Below, piece by piece: positions 1 to 6,679 of a DNA stretch of 12,703 nt (position 1 is the stretch's first letter; every line of letters begins with the position of its first letter). The translations under genes and the position numbers were made by a program. The notes below the pieces were generated by a model. The model was not told the origin of the DNA. It did not search any database and worked only from the letters and a program-made list of their open reading frames with translations. Source of the DNA: Acidobacteriota bacterium (GTDB lineage: Bacteria; Acidobacteriota; Terriglobia; Terriglobales; Acidobacteriaceae); contig JAJZCP010000026.1 of the NCBI GenBank assembly GCA_021846065.1, positions 1-12,703 on the forward strand, in the 5' to 3' direction.

Positions 1-44
1 AATCGGACTCCCTGCATCGTCGGTGCCACGGCTACCGTGCTCAT
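1..44 (-). CDS. flhA: FlhA flagellar export gate protein, N-terminal 14 codons only (runs off the left edge)
   Basis: An ATG at 44-42 overlaps the flhB stop TGA (43-41) as ATGA and opens a frame that stays open to the window edge (MSTVAVAPTMQGVR...). A clear Shine-Dalgarno GGAGG lies at 55-51, six bases before the ATG, inside the 3' end of flhB. The visible residues are too few to identify the product by themselves. The call rests on position: flhA follows flhB directly in very many bacteria. FlhA would be the large export-gate protein whose cytoplasmic domain docks chaperone-substrate complexes. The stop-start overlap suggests translational coupling to flhB. That a gene starts here is well supported; the FlhA identity is inference from gene order. 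Confidence 0.66.
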   Translation of the reverse strand, partial: MSTVAVAPTMQGVR

Positions 45-1303
45 TGTTCGCCTCCACGATTTGTTTTCTGCTCATCCCGACCGGTCCGTGACCGGGTCGG
101 CTTCTTCGCTCGATTTCCCGCCTGCGTCGTCTGATTGGCTGCGCTTGGCCTTCCGCGTCTGCGGGTCAGGCCAGAGATGCGCGCCGCAGGAGGCGGCTCG
201 CCAGAGGCGCGGGGCGCTTTGGGCGCAGCGGCCTGGGTGCGTCGATGTTTGGCGCTATCCATCACGCGCTGGCGATAGAGATAGGCCAGAATCGAAGCGA
301 CCGCCGCATACAGCTCGACCGGAATCGATTGCCCAGGCTCGACGACCCGAAAGAGAGAGCGCGCCAGCGGCGGATTTTCGATCACAGGAACTCCCGCCCA
401 GCGTGCCTCCTGCTTGATCTCCTCGGCCATCAGATTGCGCCCTTTAGCCAGCACCTTGGGCGCTTCCATCGTCTCGAAGTCAAAGCCCAAAGCCACGGCA
501 TAATGGGTCGGGTTGGTGATGACTACGGCAGCCTTGCTCACATCCTGCTTCACGCGACGCCGTCGCGCCTGGCGTTGCAGATTGCGGATTCTGCCGCGAA
601 TCTGCGGATTGCCTTCCGTATCGCGAAACTCTTCGCGCATCTCCTCACGGCTCATGCGCAGACGTTGCTCACGGCTGCGCCACTCCACCACGTAGTCCAC
701 CAGCGCCCAGCCAAACATCACCCACGCCGCCACCAGCAGCAGCGTCCACACATCGTTGCCCAACAGGATCATCCGCTCTGTGGAAAACGGCGCGACCTGC
801 CACTGATGCTGGATCCGCGCGATCACGAGGACCGCAAGAATTGCCGTTGGCACCATCGACTTGCCCAGACGCGCCAGCGCACGCAGCGAAAAGAGATTCT
901 TCCCGTTGGCCAGCAAACTCACGCGATTGAGCTTCCAGCCCAGCACCTGAGGATGAAACTGCACTCCTCCGGTCTGCAAAATTCCTGCACCCAGCGTGCC
1001 CACCACCACCGCAGCACCGACCAGTCCAAACGGCGCCAGCACGCTACCCATCTGCGTGCGCAACAGCGTCATCGTGCTGGCCATCGTGGCATCCTCCCAG
1101 TGCGATGCGCCACCCAATCCCATTGCTCCTTCGATGGACCCCGCCCAGCGCGCCAGAAACTCCGTCCAGGCAAAGCGCATCAGCATCACTCCGGCCAGCG
1201 TTCCCGCCGCCGCGGTCAACTCCTTGCTGTGAACCAGATCTCCTTCGCGCCGCGCCTTGTCGCGTCGCTGGGGAGTGGCTTTTTCTGTACGATCGCCAGC
1301 CAC
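41..1303 (-). CDS. flhB: FlhB flagellar export gate / substrate-specificity switch protein
   Basis: FlhB is an inner-membrane component of the flagellar type III export apparatus. Its cytoplasmic domain cleaves itself, and together with FliK it switches export from rod/hook to filament substrates. The 420-residue product has the family's charged N-terminus (DRTEKATPQRRDKARREG, residues 4-21), hydrophobic segments around 31-45, 86-110, 150-163 and 185-205, and the diagnostic autocleavage motif NPTH at 264-267, in TNPTHYAVAL. The rest of the switch domain (KVLAKG..LA..I...A...GVPVIENPPLAR) reaches about residue 345. The last 70 or so residues are an unusual basic, Pro/Ala/Arg-rich tail; FlhB proteins are commonly about 350-380 residues long. 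The start is GTG at 1303, two bases after the fliR stop, with a GAGG six bases upstream. The gene overlaps flhA by ATGA. Confidence 0.97.
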   Translation of the reverse strand: MAGDRTEKATPQRRDKARREGDLVHSKELTAAAGTLAGVMLMRFAWTEFLARWAGSIEGAMGLGGASHWEDATMASTMTLLRTQMGSVLAPFGLVGAAVVVGTLGAGILQTGGVQFHPQVLGWKLNRVSLLANGKNLFSLRALARLGKSMVPTAILAVLVIARIQHQWQVAPFSTERMILLGNDVWTLLLVAAWVMFGWALVDYVVEWRSREQRLRMSREEMREEFRDTEGNPQIRGRIRNLQRQARRRRVKQDVSKAAVVITNPTHYAVALGFDFETMEAPKVLAKGRNLMAEEIKQEARWAGVPVIENPPLARSLFRVVEPGQSIPVELYAAVASILAYLYRQRVMDSAKHRRTQAAAPKAPRASGEPPPAARISGLTRRRGRPSAANQTTQAGNRAKKPTRSRTGRDEQKTNRGGEQ

Positions 1304-1305
1304 CG

Positions 1306-2115
1306 TTAGCCTCGCACCGCCTGCATCAGCAGGCGTTCGGCAGCCATCAGCAGGTCGTCAAAACGTGCTTCCAGATAACGCGGCCACAACGCCAGCGTGC
1401 CCACCAGCACGGCAAGGCCCAGCAGCGTCTTGAGCGGAATGGTCAGCGAGATCACCGGCAACTGCGGCGCCAGTCGCCCGACCAGAGCGACTGCAATATC
1501 GACCAGAACGGTGACCGCCAGCAGAGGCGCTGTCAGTTGCAAGGCGGCGAAAAAGGCTCCGGAGAGCATCGGCATCAGACCGTGGGCCAGCGTCTCGGAC
1601 CGCAGCGTAAAGCTGCCCGGCGGAAGGATGCGCAGGCTGTGAATCAGCGAATCAAGAAACACACGGTCCAGCCCCGCGGCAAAGAGTATCCAAAGGCCAA
1701 AAAGCTGGAAAAGATCCGCGAGCAGCGGCGTCTGAATCTCCGAGCTGGGATCCAGCAGATTGACCAGCGAGAAGCTGAATTGCACCCCGGCCACCTGCCC
1801 GGCCAGCAACAGAATCTCGCTCATCATGCCCAGCGTCAGCACATAGACTCCGCCCACGGCCAGCTCGGCCAGCACGCTCGAGACACCAAGCACGGGCGGC
1901 TTCGATTGCGCCATCGCCACCGGGACCAGCAGCCAGGTCATCAACACGGCCAGGACGATCTTGGTGCGCGCTGCAAAGACACGTGAGGAAAACAGCGGCC
2001 CGATCGCTAGCACCACGCTCACGCGGATCAGGATCAGCACCAGCGTCGAAGCTACCGCACTCCAGTTGCGGGCCACCTCTTGAATCTGTGCCGTCTCCAT
2101 CGCTGCCACTCCCAT
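1306..2115 (-). CDS. fliR: FliR flagellar export gate membrane protein
   Basis: FliR is a polytopic inner-membrane protein that joins the FliP/FliQ helical pore at the core of the flagellar export gate. The 269-residue product is strongly hydrophobic throughout. It shows FliR features: an early membrane segment (about 22-40), GPLFSSRVFAARTKIVLAV, the GQVAGVQFSFSLVNLLDPSSE segment in mid-protein (about 106-126), and a C-terminal LLAVTVLVDIAVALVGRLAPQLPV...PLKTLLGLAVL region. Length matches the family (about 260 aa). The start is uncertain: the ATG at 2115 has its purine-rich stretch almost touching it, whereas the ATG at 2100 (METAQIQE) has GGGAG eight bases upstream and gives an N-terminus closer to other FliR proteins. 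It lies 31 bases after fliQ and two bases before flhB. Confidence 0.95.
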   Translation of the reverse strand: MGVAAMETAQIQEVARNWSAVASTLVLILIRVSVVLAIGPLFSSRVFAARTKIVLAVLMTWLLVPVAMAQSKPPVLGVSSVLAELAVGGVYVLTLGMMSEILLLAGQVAGVQFSFSLVNLLDPSSEIQTPLLADLFQLFGLWILFAAGLDRVFLDSLIHSLRILPPGSFTLRSETLAHGLMPMLSGAFFAALQLTAPLLAVTVLVDIAVALVGRLAPQLPVISLTIPLKTLLGLAVLVGTLALWPRYLEARFDDLLMAAERLLMQAVRG

Positions 2116-2146
2116 TCCCTGTCATCCTGGTTTGCCATGTCTGCGC

Positions 2147-2416
2147 TCAGTGGGTGTAGCGGCCCAGGTTGTCATACAACACATGCGTGTACCCGGTCAG
2201 ACGATGGATGAACCACGGCATCGCCACGGCCAGCAGACCGACGACCACAAAGAGCCTCGGCACCGAGGTCAGCGACTGGTCCTGCAACGAGGTCAGGGTC
2301 TGCAACAGGCTCAGCACGAAGCTGATCAGCACCGTCGCCGCCAGCACCGGCGTCGCCACGATCATCGATTCCTTCAGCAGTTGCCGAATCATTTCCGCAG
2401 CCATATCGGGCGTCAT
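2147..2416 (-). CDS. fliQ: FliQ flagellar export gate membrane protein
   Basis: FliQ is a small protein with two membrane helices, present in several copies around the FliP/FliR export pore. The 89-residue product has the usual FliQ length. Residues 1-15 (MTPDMAAEMIRQLLK) are followed by a first hydrophobic helix at about 18-40 and a second at about 53-70, joined by the conserved-type loop QTLTSLQDQSLTSVPRL. The ATG at 2416 is fixed by a strong GGAGG six bases upstream (2427-2423). It lies between fliP (72-bp gap holding a small hairpin) and fliR, the standard fliP-fliQ-fliR order. Confidence 0.95.
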   Translation of the reverse strand: MTPDMAAEMIRQLLKESMIVATPVLAATVLISFVLSLLQTLTSLQDQSLTSVPRLFVVVGLLAVAMPWFIHRLTGYTHVLYDNLGRYTH

Positions 2417-2454
2417 TTACTTCCTCCATGCAGAGATTTCCAAAGCACGTTTTC

Positions 2455-2469
2455 CGGGAGATACTCCCG
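2455..2469 (-). other. Small G+C-rich hairpin between fliP and fliQ
   Basis: CGGGAG (2455-2460) and CTCCCG (2464-2469) form a perfect 6-bp inverted repeat with a three-base loop, inside the 72-bp gap between the fliP stop and the fliQ start. On the minus strand it is followed by GAAAACG and not by a T run, so it does not look like an intrinsic terminator. It could stabilise or punctuate the mRNA, or be chance. Confidence 0.3.
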
Positions 2470-2488
2470 CCTTATCCAGCGCGCGAGG

Positions 2489-3196
2489 TTAAAAGCTCTT
2501 CAGCAGCGAACCGGCCACCAGATTCCATCCGTCCACAATCACAAACAGCAAAATCTTGAGCGGAGTCGAGATCACCACCGGCGGCAACTGAAACATGCCG
2601 ATCGAAGTCGTCACCGCGGCCGTCACCATATCGATCAACAAAAATGGCAGATACAGCACGGCTCCAATGGCAAATCCCGACTTCAGCTCCGAAAGCATGT
2701 AGGCTGGCATCACGACGCGCATCGGCAGGTCCATCGGCTGATTGGGACGCGGAATCTGCCCGGCAGCGGTAAACAGGGCCAGGTCTTTCTCGCGCGCATA
2801 GCGCAGCAGATACGCTTTGATCGGCGTCACTCCCTGATCGATCGCCTGCCAGCCCGTCACCCTGCCTTCGCGATAGGGCGTCACTGCCTGCTGCTCGACC
2901 TGCACCAGCACGGGCTGCATCAGAAACCAGGTCATCACCATGCCCAGACCCAGCAGCGTGCTGTTCGAGGGAGCCGTCTGTGTGCCCAGCGCCTGACGCA
3001 GAAAGTGGAAGACCACCATCAGCCGCACCATCGGCGTGACGGCCATCATCAGCGCAGGCAGCAGCGTGATCACGGTGAGCACAAAGAGAATCGCCCATGG
3101 CGTCGAGTCTCCAGGCCGCAGACGGGTGCTCAGATCGGGCAGCAACGGTACCGCGCGCGGCGCTGCAACCCGCATCATCAAAAGAAGCGCGCTCAC
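2489..3196 (-). CDS. fliP: FliP flagellar export gate membrane protein
   Basis: FliP forms the pentameric core of the export-gate pore in the inner membrane. The 235-residue product carries the family's signatures: MMAVTPMVRLMVVFHFLRQALGTQ-type sequence at 50-73 with the ensuing PSNSTLLGLG, the central YREG..T.WQAID..VTPIKAYLLRYARE segment (108-136), and the highly conserved C-terminal region ELKSGFAIG (170-178), LPFLLIDMV (183-191), GMFQLPPVVISTPLKILLFV (200-219) and DGWNLVAGSL (222-231). Membrane segments fall at about 34-55, 80-99, 171-198 and 206-230. The start is GTG at 3196, overlapping the upstream fliO-like stop as GTGA. Many FliP proteins carry a longer cleavable signal sequence; here the N-terminus is short (MSALLLMMRVAAPRAVPLLP) and a signal peptide is not obvious. 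Confidence 0.96.
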   Translation of the reverse strand: MSALLLMMRVAAPRAVPLLPDLSTRLRPGDSTPWAILFVLTVITLLPALMMAVTPMVRLMVVFHFLRQALGTQTAPSNSTLLGLGMVMTWFLMQPVLVQVEQQAVTPYREGRVTGWQAIDQGVTPIKAYLLRYAREKDLALFTAAGQIPRPNQPMDLPMRVVMPAYMLSELKSGFAIGAVLYLPFLLIDMVTAAVTTSIGMFQLPPVVISTPLKILLFVIVDGWNLVAGSLLKSF

Positions 3197-3909
3197 TGGA
3201 TCTCACTTCCCAGCGCCGGCTGCACGGGCCACCTCGACGACTCGACCGAGGCGCTCGTCGGCGCCGTCCGCCCCAGCCGCTCCGATCGCAGCGATCGCGC
3301 CGGCTGCGACTTGGGCGATGAAGGCATTGCCTCTCTGACAACGGATTTCTCTGCGCTTCCGCGCTGCTTCCGCGCACCAGAAGCCTGTGGCAGGAACAGC
3401 ATCGTCGGAGCCTGCTCGCCCGCGGTTGCCAGCAGCAGTCGCTGCCCATCGACTTCAACCAGCAGCAGACGCGTCTTGGGAGCGACCGAACACTGATCCA
3501 ATACACGCAGCCGAGGCGCTCCATCCGGTCCTCGATGGCCGCGCAAGATCCTTTGCGCCACCAGCTTCTGAAAAATGGCCAGGCTCCCGGTCCAGCCAAG
3601 CCGACCAAGCTGCGCACAGCGCCGGAACATCCGCGTCATCGCTGCCTGCAAACGGGTCGGAGGACGCGTTGGCGAAACCGCTTCCGTGGCTGCCTGCACC
3701 CGAGCGCGCCGAACCACTGACACTGTGGGGGGTGGGGTGGCTGGCAACGAAGCGCTCTGCGGACGGACCGCGGCTGGCCGCCTCGCGCTGGTCGGCGGCA
3801 TGGAAACAGCCGCCGCACTTTGGGTTGCATGTCTGCCCGGGTTTTGGGCAGCGCATTGGCTTGATCGCACTCGTCCGGTCGGTTGTGTCACCTGGATGCC
3901 TCCGCTCAT
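3193..3909 (-). CDS. fliO: FliO-like flagellar assembly protein with no visible membrane segment
   Basis: FliO normally is a small membrane protein that stabilises FliP during assembly of the export gate. This 238-residue product sits exactly where fliO is expected, between fliN and fliP, and overlaps both (ATGA at its start, GTGA at its stop). Only a core of about 40 residues looks like FliO: LRVLDQCSVAPKTRLLLVEV (134-153) followed by DGQRLLLATAGEQAPTMLFLP, which matches the FliO pattern of a beta-rich domain after the membrane helix. Upstream are about 90 residues of Pro/Ala/Arg/Ser-rich sequence, and downstream a basic low-complexity tail. I see no stretch of about 20 hydrophobic residues; the best candidate, LGWTGSLAIFQKLVAQRIL (104-122), is amphipathic and contains K, Q and R. 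The start ATG at 3909 has GAGG about five bases upstream. The family call is moderate, the gene itself secure. Confidence 0.74.
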   Translation of the reverse strand: MSGGIQVTQPTGRVRSSQCAAQNPGRHATQSAAAVSMPPTSARRPAAVRPQSASLPATPPPTVSVVRRARVQAATEAVSPTRPPTRLQAAMTRMFRRCAQLGRLGWTGSLAIFQKLVAQRILRGHRGPDGAPRLRVLDQCSVAPKTRLLLVEVDGQRLLLATAGEQAPTMLFLPQASGARKQRGSAEKSVVREAMPSSPKSQPARSLRSERLGRTAPTSASVESSRWPVQPALGSEIQ

Positions 3910-4334
3910 GCCAGCCTCGTCACACGGACGGCAAGCTGGGTTTCGATCACTTCAAATTCTGTCCAGGCAAGCTGCACGTCGCCGGAGGCCAGAGGCATAT
4001 CTTCGCCATGTGCCCACTGCGACTCAAGCACCGTGCCCGCCGACATCGCCAGCAGATTGCGCACACGAAAGTTCCGCAACGGGATGGCGACCGAAACTGC
4101 AACCGGCAACGGCAGAAAGATCGCCGGCACGGGATCCATATCCTGCTCGGTGTTCAGGGAACGCACGGAATTTGCTTCCGAAAGATGTCCGCCCGCGCCG
4201 CGCCCGGCAGCGTCGGTCGGAACCAGCCCGTGCGCGTCAACCGATGCCGCCGATGGAGCCGACTCCGCAGCAAGCGCCGGAGGAATCGGACGAAGCGTGC
4301 TTTCCGAGGAAGAGATGGGTGAGACCGATGCCAT
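3906..4334 (-). CDS. fliN: FliN-type flagellar motor switch protein (SpoA domain)
   Basis: FliN is a C-ring protein that binds export cargo complexes and takes part in switching rotation. The C-terminal 69 or so residues form one SpoA (FliN/FliM C-terminal) domain: LPVAVSVAIPLRNFRVRNLL, then GTVLESQWAHGEDMPLASGD and VQLAWTEFEVIETQLAVRVT, ending RLA. The N-terminal 70 or so residues are Ser/Ala/Pro-rich and not conserved. The product is 142 residues from the ATG at 4334, which fits FliN (about 100-150 aa). An in-frame TTG at 4373 would add 13 residues, but neither start has a good ribosome site, so the start is uncertain. FliM carries an extra large N-terminal domain that is absent here, so FliN is the better call. 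Its stop overlaps the next start as ATGA. Confidence 0.86.
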   Translation of the reverse strand: MASVSPISSSESTLRPIPPALAAESAPSAASVDAHGLVPTDAAGRGAGGHLSEANSVRSLNTEQDMDPVPAIFLPLPVAVSVAIPLRNFRVRNLLAMSAGTVLESQWAHGEDMPLASGDVQLAWTEFEVIETQLAVRVTRLA

Positions 4335-4397
4335 ATGCCGTCCGGAAGTGAAGTTCGCAACTCCGAGGAGCAATCGACGGACCGGAATGGGGAGATG

Positions 4398-4428
4398 CTT
4401 ATAAGAAAATTCTCAGAATTGCAGCCAA
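4398..4428 (-). promoter_or_regulatory. Possible promoter upstream of fliN with a 13-base perfect dyad in the spacer
   Basis: Read on the minus strand, TTGGCT (4428-4423) and TATAAG (4403-4398) resemble -35 and -10 boxes, but with a long 19-base spacer. The spacer contains AATTCTGAGAATT (4420-4408), a perfect 6+1+6 inverted repeat that could be an operator. This A+T-rich stretch stands out against G+C-rich surroundings and lies in the longest gap of the flagellar block, 64 bases before the preferred fliN ATG. It is a plausible start point for the fliN-fliO-fliP-fliQ-fliR-flhB-flhA transcript, unproven. Confidence 0.4.
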
Positions 4429-4512
4429 TCGCCAGAGGAGCGGGCGTGGAGTGGGGATGGTGCGACCCCCGAGAGTGGCTGAGGTGGTTCGGCTTGTTGG
4501 GCAGTGACGAGG

Positions 4513-4537
4513 GGGCCGAGGATTTCTGACTCGGCCC
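4513..4537 (-). other. Hairpin downstream of flgE (possible attenuator or terminator)
   Basis: GGGCCGAG (4513-4520) and CTCGGCCC (4530-4537) form a perfect 8-bp stem with a nine-base loop, 80 bases downstream of the flgE stop. On the minus strand it is followed by CCTCGTCACTG, without a T run, so a classical intrinsic terminator is not supported. It may mark the end of the hook-gene transcript or protect the 3' end. Confidence 0.4.
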
Positions 4538-4570
4538 ATCCTGCCTCACGTCTTTCTTCTGCTTCCCGCC

Positions 4571-4599
4571 ACGGGCGTGACTCAGCTTTGCGCGCCCGT
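4571..4599 (-). other. Hairpin immediately after flgE
   Basis: ACGGGCG (4571-4577) and CGCCCGT (4593-4599) can pair as a 7-bp stem around a 15-base loop. The structure begins 18 bases after the flgE stop codon. Together with the hairpin at 4513-4537 it makes the flgE-fliN gap (about 280 bp) rich in potential RNA structure. I see no T run on the minus strand and no gene in the gap. Confidence 0.33.
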
Positions 4600-4616
4600 C
4601 TTCAGCGAATCAACCG

Positions 4617-5855
4617 TCAGCGAACCATGTCGATCGTGTCCTGAGCGACCGTGTCGAAGGTGGTGACCGCCTTCGAATTGGCTTCAAAGGCACGTTGCGC
4701 AATGATCAGGTTGGAGAACTCGGTCGAAATATTCACATTCGACTGCTCGAGCGAGCCACCCTGAATCGTTCCAAGACCCGCTGTTCCGGAGACACCCGAG
4801 ACCGCTGATCCGCTGGCCAGCGTCGTGGCATACTCGCCGTTACCCAACATGCGCAGCCCCTGCGGATTGACGACCGTGGCCAGCGCCACCTGACCGACAG
4901 CCTGCTGTTCCCCGTTCGAGAAGGTGGCCACCACCGTGCCGTCGGAGTTGACGGCAAAGCTCTGGTACTCGCCGCTGGCATAGCCATTCTGGTTCGTGGC
5001 TGAAACCGCCGAAGCAGCATCCACCTGAGTCAGCGTCGAATTGCCTGCCGTGTTGTACAGGTTCCATCCAAAGGTGAGATTCGAAGCTCCGTCGGCAAGT
5101 CCGGTGAAGCTGATGCCGGTCACATTGCTGGCCGGTGTCACCAGATTGCCGCTGCTGTTGAAGGTCAGCGTCCCGGTGGTGTTGGTCGAGGTTCCGGAGC
5201 CTGTCTGATCCCCAGGTGGCAGCGAGATCGAGTAGCTCCAGGTATTGGTGCCGGTCTTGGTGTAATTGATCGTCACCACATGGCTCTGTCCTAATGAATC
5301 GTAGAGCGTTATCTGGCTTGGCACCGATGTACCGACGGCCGCTGCCGAACTGAGATTAGCCGTCATACTCATGGAGGTTGTCGCCGCGGGTGGCTCCACC
5401 TGCCCGACCGGGATGGACAACGCGGTCAACGGCGCGTTGGTATTCACCACGCCATTGGTTGCCGGATAGCCCATCACGGCATGACCATCTTGAGAGACCA
5501 GTCCGCCGTTTGCCGTCATCGTGAAGTTGCCATTGCGCGTATACAAATTGGCTCCGTTACCCGCGCTCAGCACAAAGAACCCGTTGCCATCGATGGCCAT
5601 ATTGCTGGCCGTTCCGGTCGCATTCACGTTGCCCTGCGTAAAGTTTGAGGCAATATCGGCCGTCTGTACGCCGGAACCCTGCTGAATCGGATTGCCCGAT
5701 CCGGTCTGACCGATCTGCTGGTAAAAGAAGTCCGAAAAATTGACGGTCTGATCCTTGTAGCCCGTCGTGTTCATGTTGGACAGGTTGTTGGCGATGGTGT
5801 TCAGCGCCGTTGCGTCGGAATTCAACCCCGTAAGCGGAATATAAAAACTTGCCAC
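4617..5855 (-). CDS. flgE: FlgE flagellar hook protein
   Basis: FlgE polymerises into the flexible hook that joins the flagellar rod to the filament; it is secreted by the export gate encoded downstream. The 412-residue product (E. coli FlgE is about 400) has the conserved N-terminal rod/hook segment PLTGLNSDATALNTIANNLS...NTTGYKDQ (7-35), the motif MAIDGNGFFVL (86-96), a Thr/Ser/Asn/Gly-rich variable centre typical of the exposed hook domains, and the C-terminal segment SLEQSNVNISTEFSNLIIAQ...FEANSKAV..FD, ending DTIDMVR. There is no cysteine, as is usual in exported hook proteins. The start is GTG at 5855, fixed by AGGAGG (5868-5863) seven bases upstream. It follows flgD after 92 bases, in which I see no gene. 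Confidence 0.96.
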   Translation of the reverse strand: MASFYIPLTGLNSDATALNTIANNLSNMNTTGYKDQTVNFSDFFYQQIGQTGSGNPIQQGSGVQTADIASNFTQGNVNATGTASNMAIDGNGFFVLSAGNGANLYTRNGNFTMTANGGLVSQDGHAVMGYPATNGVVNTNAPLTALSIPVGQVEPPAATTSMSMTANLSSAAAVGTSVPSQITLYDSLGQSHVVTINYTKTGTNTWSYSISLPPGDQTGSGTSTNTTGTLTFNSSGNLVTPASNVTGISFTGLADGASNLTFGWNLYNTAGNSTLTQVDAASAVSATNQNGYASGEYQSFAVNSDGTVVATFSNGEQQAVGQVALATVVNPQGLRMLGNGEYATTLASGSAVSGVSGTAGLGTIQGGSLEQSNVNISTEFSNLIIAQRAFEANSKAVTTFDTVAQDTIDMVR

Positions 5856-5947
5856 AGTCTCTCCTCCTGAATTGTTGTCCTGCTGTTGACTGCCTTGCGC
5901 GATGGCACGTCAGAATCCGACGTCGCCGACACCCGATCCCGCTTGAT

Positions 5948-6628
5948 TCAGCGAGAACTACCCGTAAACCTGGCCAGCGGAATATCCCGAATGGCATGCC
6001 CGAAACCGGTGGGCCGAGCCGAATGAATCGCTGCCGGATGTGCCAGAGCGCTGGCTACGGTTTCAGCCGCTGCGGAGACGGGCGGCACACTCATGTTTCC
6101 ATGTACCACCTTGGCGGATGCCCGAACCGCTGCCGCATCGAGACTCCTTGTCTGAGCCGCGCTAGAAGACGTCGCCGGACTACCTGGCAAGACGCCAGGC
6201 CCGGCATTCATCGCGCTACCCGTCACGCCGGTTGGCAGGGTCACCGCACCTGTGCCGGAGCCCGAGCTTGTGCCTGATCCTGAGCCTGTGCCAGAGCCTG
6301 ATCCTGAGCCTGATCCGGAGCTGCTGCCGGAGCCAATTGCCGAGATATTCTGGTTAATCGATATCAGCTGCTCCAGACTGTTGATCTGCACCAGTTGATT
6401 GATGTAGGCGTTCGGATCGACGTCGGCTGTTGGATCCTGATTCTGCATCTCAGTCACGAGAAGCGTGAGAAAGTCGTTCGCCGTAATTCCCGTCGTTGCG
6501 TCGCTTGCCGAGCTGCCGGATTGCGTCGAACTGGCAGTCGCCGGACTCGCCAAACCGCTGACCTCTGCCTGTGGCTTTGTCCCGGAATTCCATGCCGAGA
6601 GCATGCCCATGATCGCTGACTGACCCAT
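5948..6628 (-). CDS. flgD: FlgD hook-cap (hook assembly scaffolding) protein, short variant without the usual C-terminal domains
   Basis: FlgD caps the growing hook so that FlgE subunits can assemble. The conserved FlgD N-terminal region is clear at about 47-96: TGITANDFLTLLVTEMQNQD, then PTADVDPNAYINQLVQINSL and EQLISINQNISAI. It is followed by a pure Gly/Ser/Thr linker at about 99-127, encoded by a degenerate hexanucleotide repeat, and then by about 100 Ala/Ser/Pro-rich residues with no resemblance to the Tudor/Ig-like domains that enterobacterial FlgD carries. Short FlgD proteins exist in other phyla (about 140 aa in Bacillus), so it may still work. The start ATG at 6628 has AAGGAG six bases upstream (6640-6635). 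A sigma-54-like element lies upstream. It sits between fliK and flgE, a common order. Confidence 0.89.
   Translation of the reverse strand: MGQSAIMGMLSAWNSGTKPQAEVSGLASPATASSTQSGSSASDATTGITANDFLTLLVTEMQNQDPTADVDPNAYINQLVQINSLEQLISINQNISAIGSGSSSGSGSGSGSGTGSGSGTSSGSGTGAVTLPTGVTGSAMNAGPGVLPGSPATSSSAAQTRSLDAAAVRASAKVVHGNMSVPPVSAAAETVASALAHPAAIHSARPTGFGHAIRDIPLARFTGSSR
6250..6335. repeat. Degenerate hexanucleotide repeat encoding the FlgD Gly-Ser linker
   Basis: On the plus strand the segment is built from units like CCTGAT, CCTGAG and CCTGTG, with CCGGAG variants, around 6250-6335. In the flgD reading frame these encode Gly-Ser and Gly-Thr pairs (residues about 99-127). The six-base period keeps the frame, so slippage would only lengthen or shorten the linker. 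The boundaries are approximate. Confidence 0.7.
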
Positions 6629-6679
6629 CGTTTACTCCTTTTGCATCTCCGAGCTTTTGATCCTCGACGGTTCTACTGT

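Noticed and set aside
245..1309. Long plus-strand open frame (354 codons) opposite flhB
   Set aside because: It lies wholly antisense to a certain flhB, is rich in His/Arg/Gln as expected for the mirror of a G+C-rich hydrophobic gene, and matches no family I know.
2132..3496. Plus-strand open frame (454 codons) opposite fliQ, fliP and the fliO-like gene
   Set aside because: It spans several well-identified minus-strand genes and their gaps, and its product is His/Arg/Gln-rich low complexity; a shadow frame.
3906..4334. SpoA-domain gene as fliM or as a type III secretion (injectisome) switch protein
   Set aside because: It has only one SpoA domain and no FliM N-terminal domain, and its neighbours flgD, flgE and fliK are flagellar, not injectisome.
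4154..4549. Minus-strand 131-codon frame in the flgE-fliN gap overlapping fliN
   Set aside because: More than half of it is out of frame over fliN, and the product (Ser/Pro/His/Arg-rich) shows no domain; a stretched chance frame.
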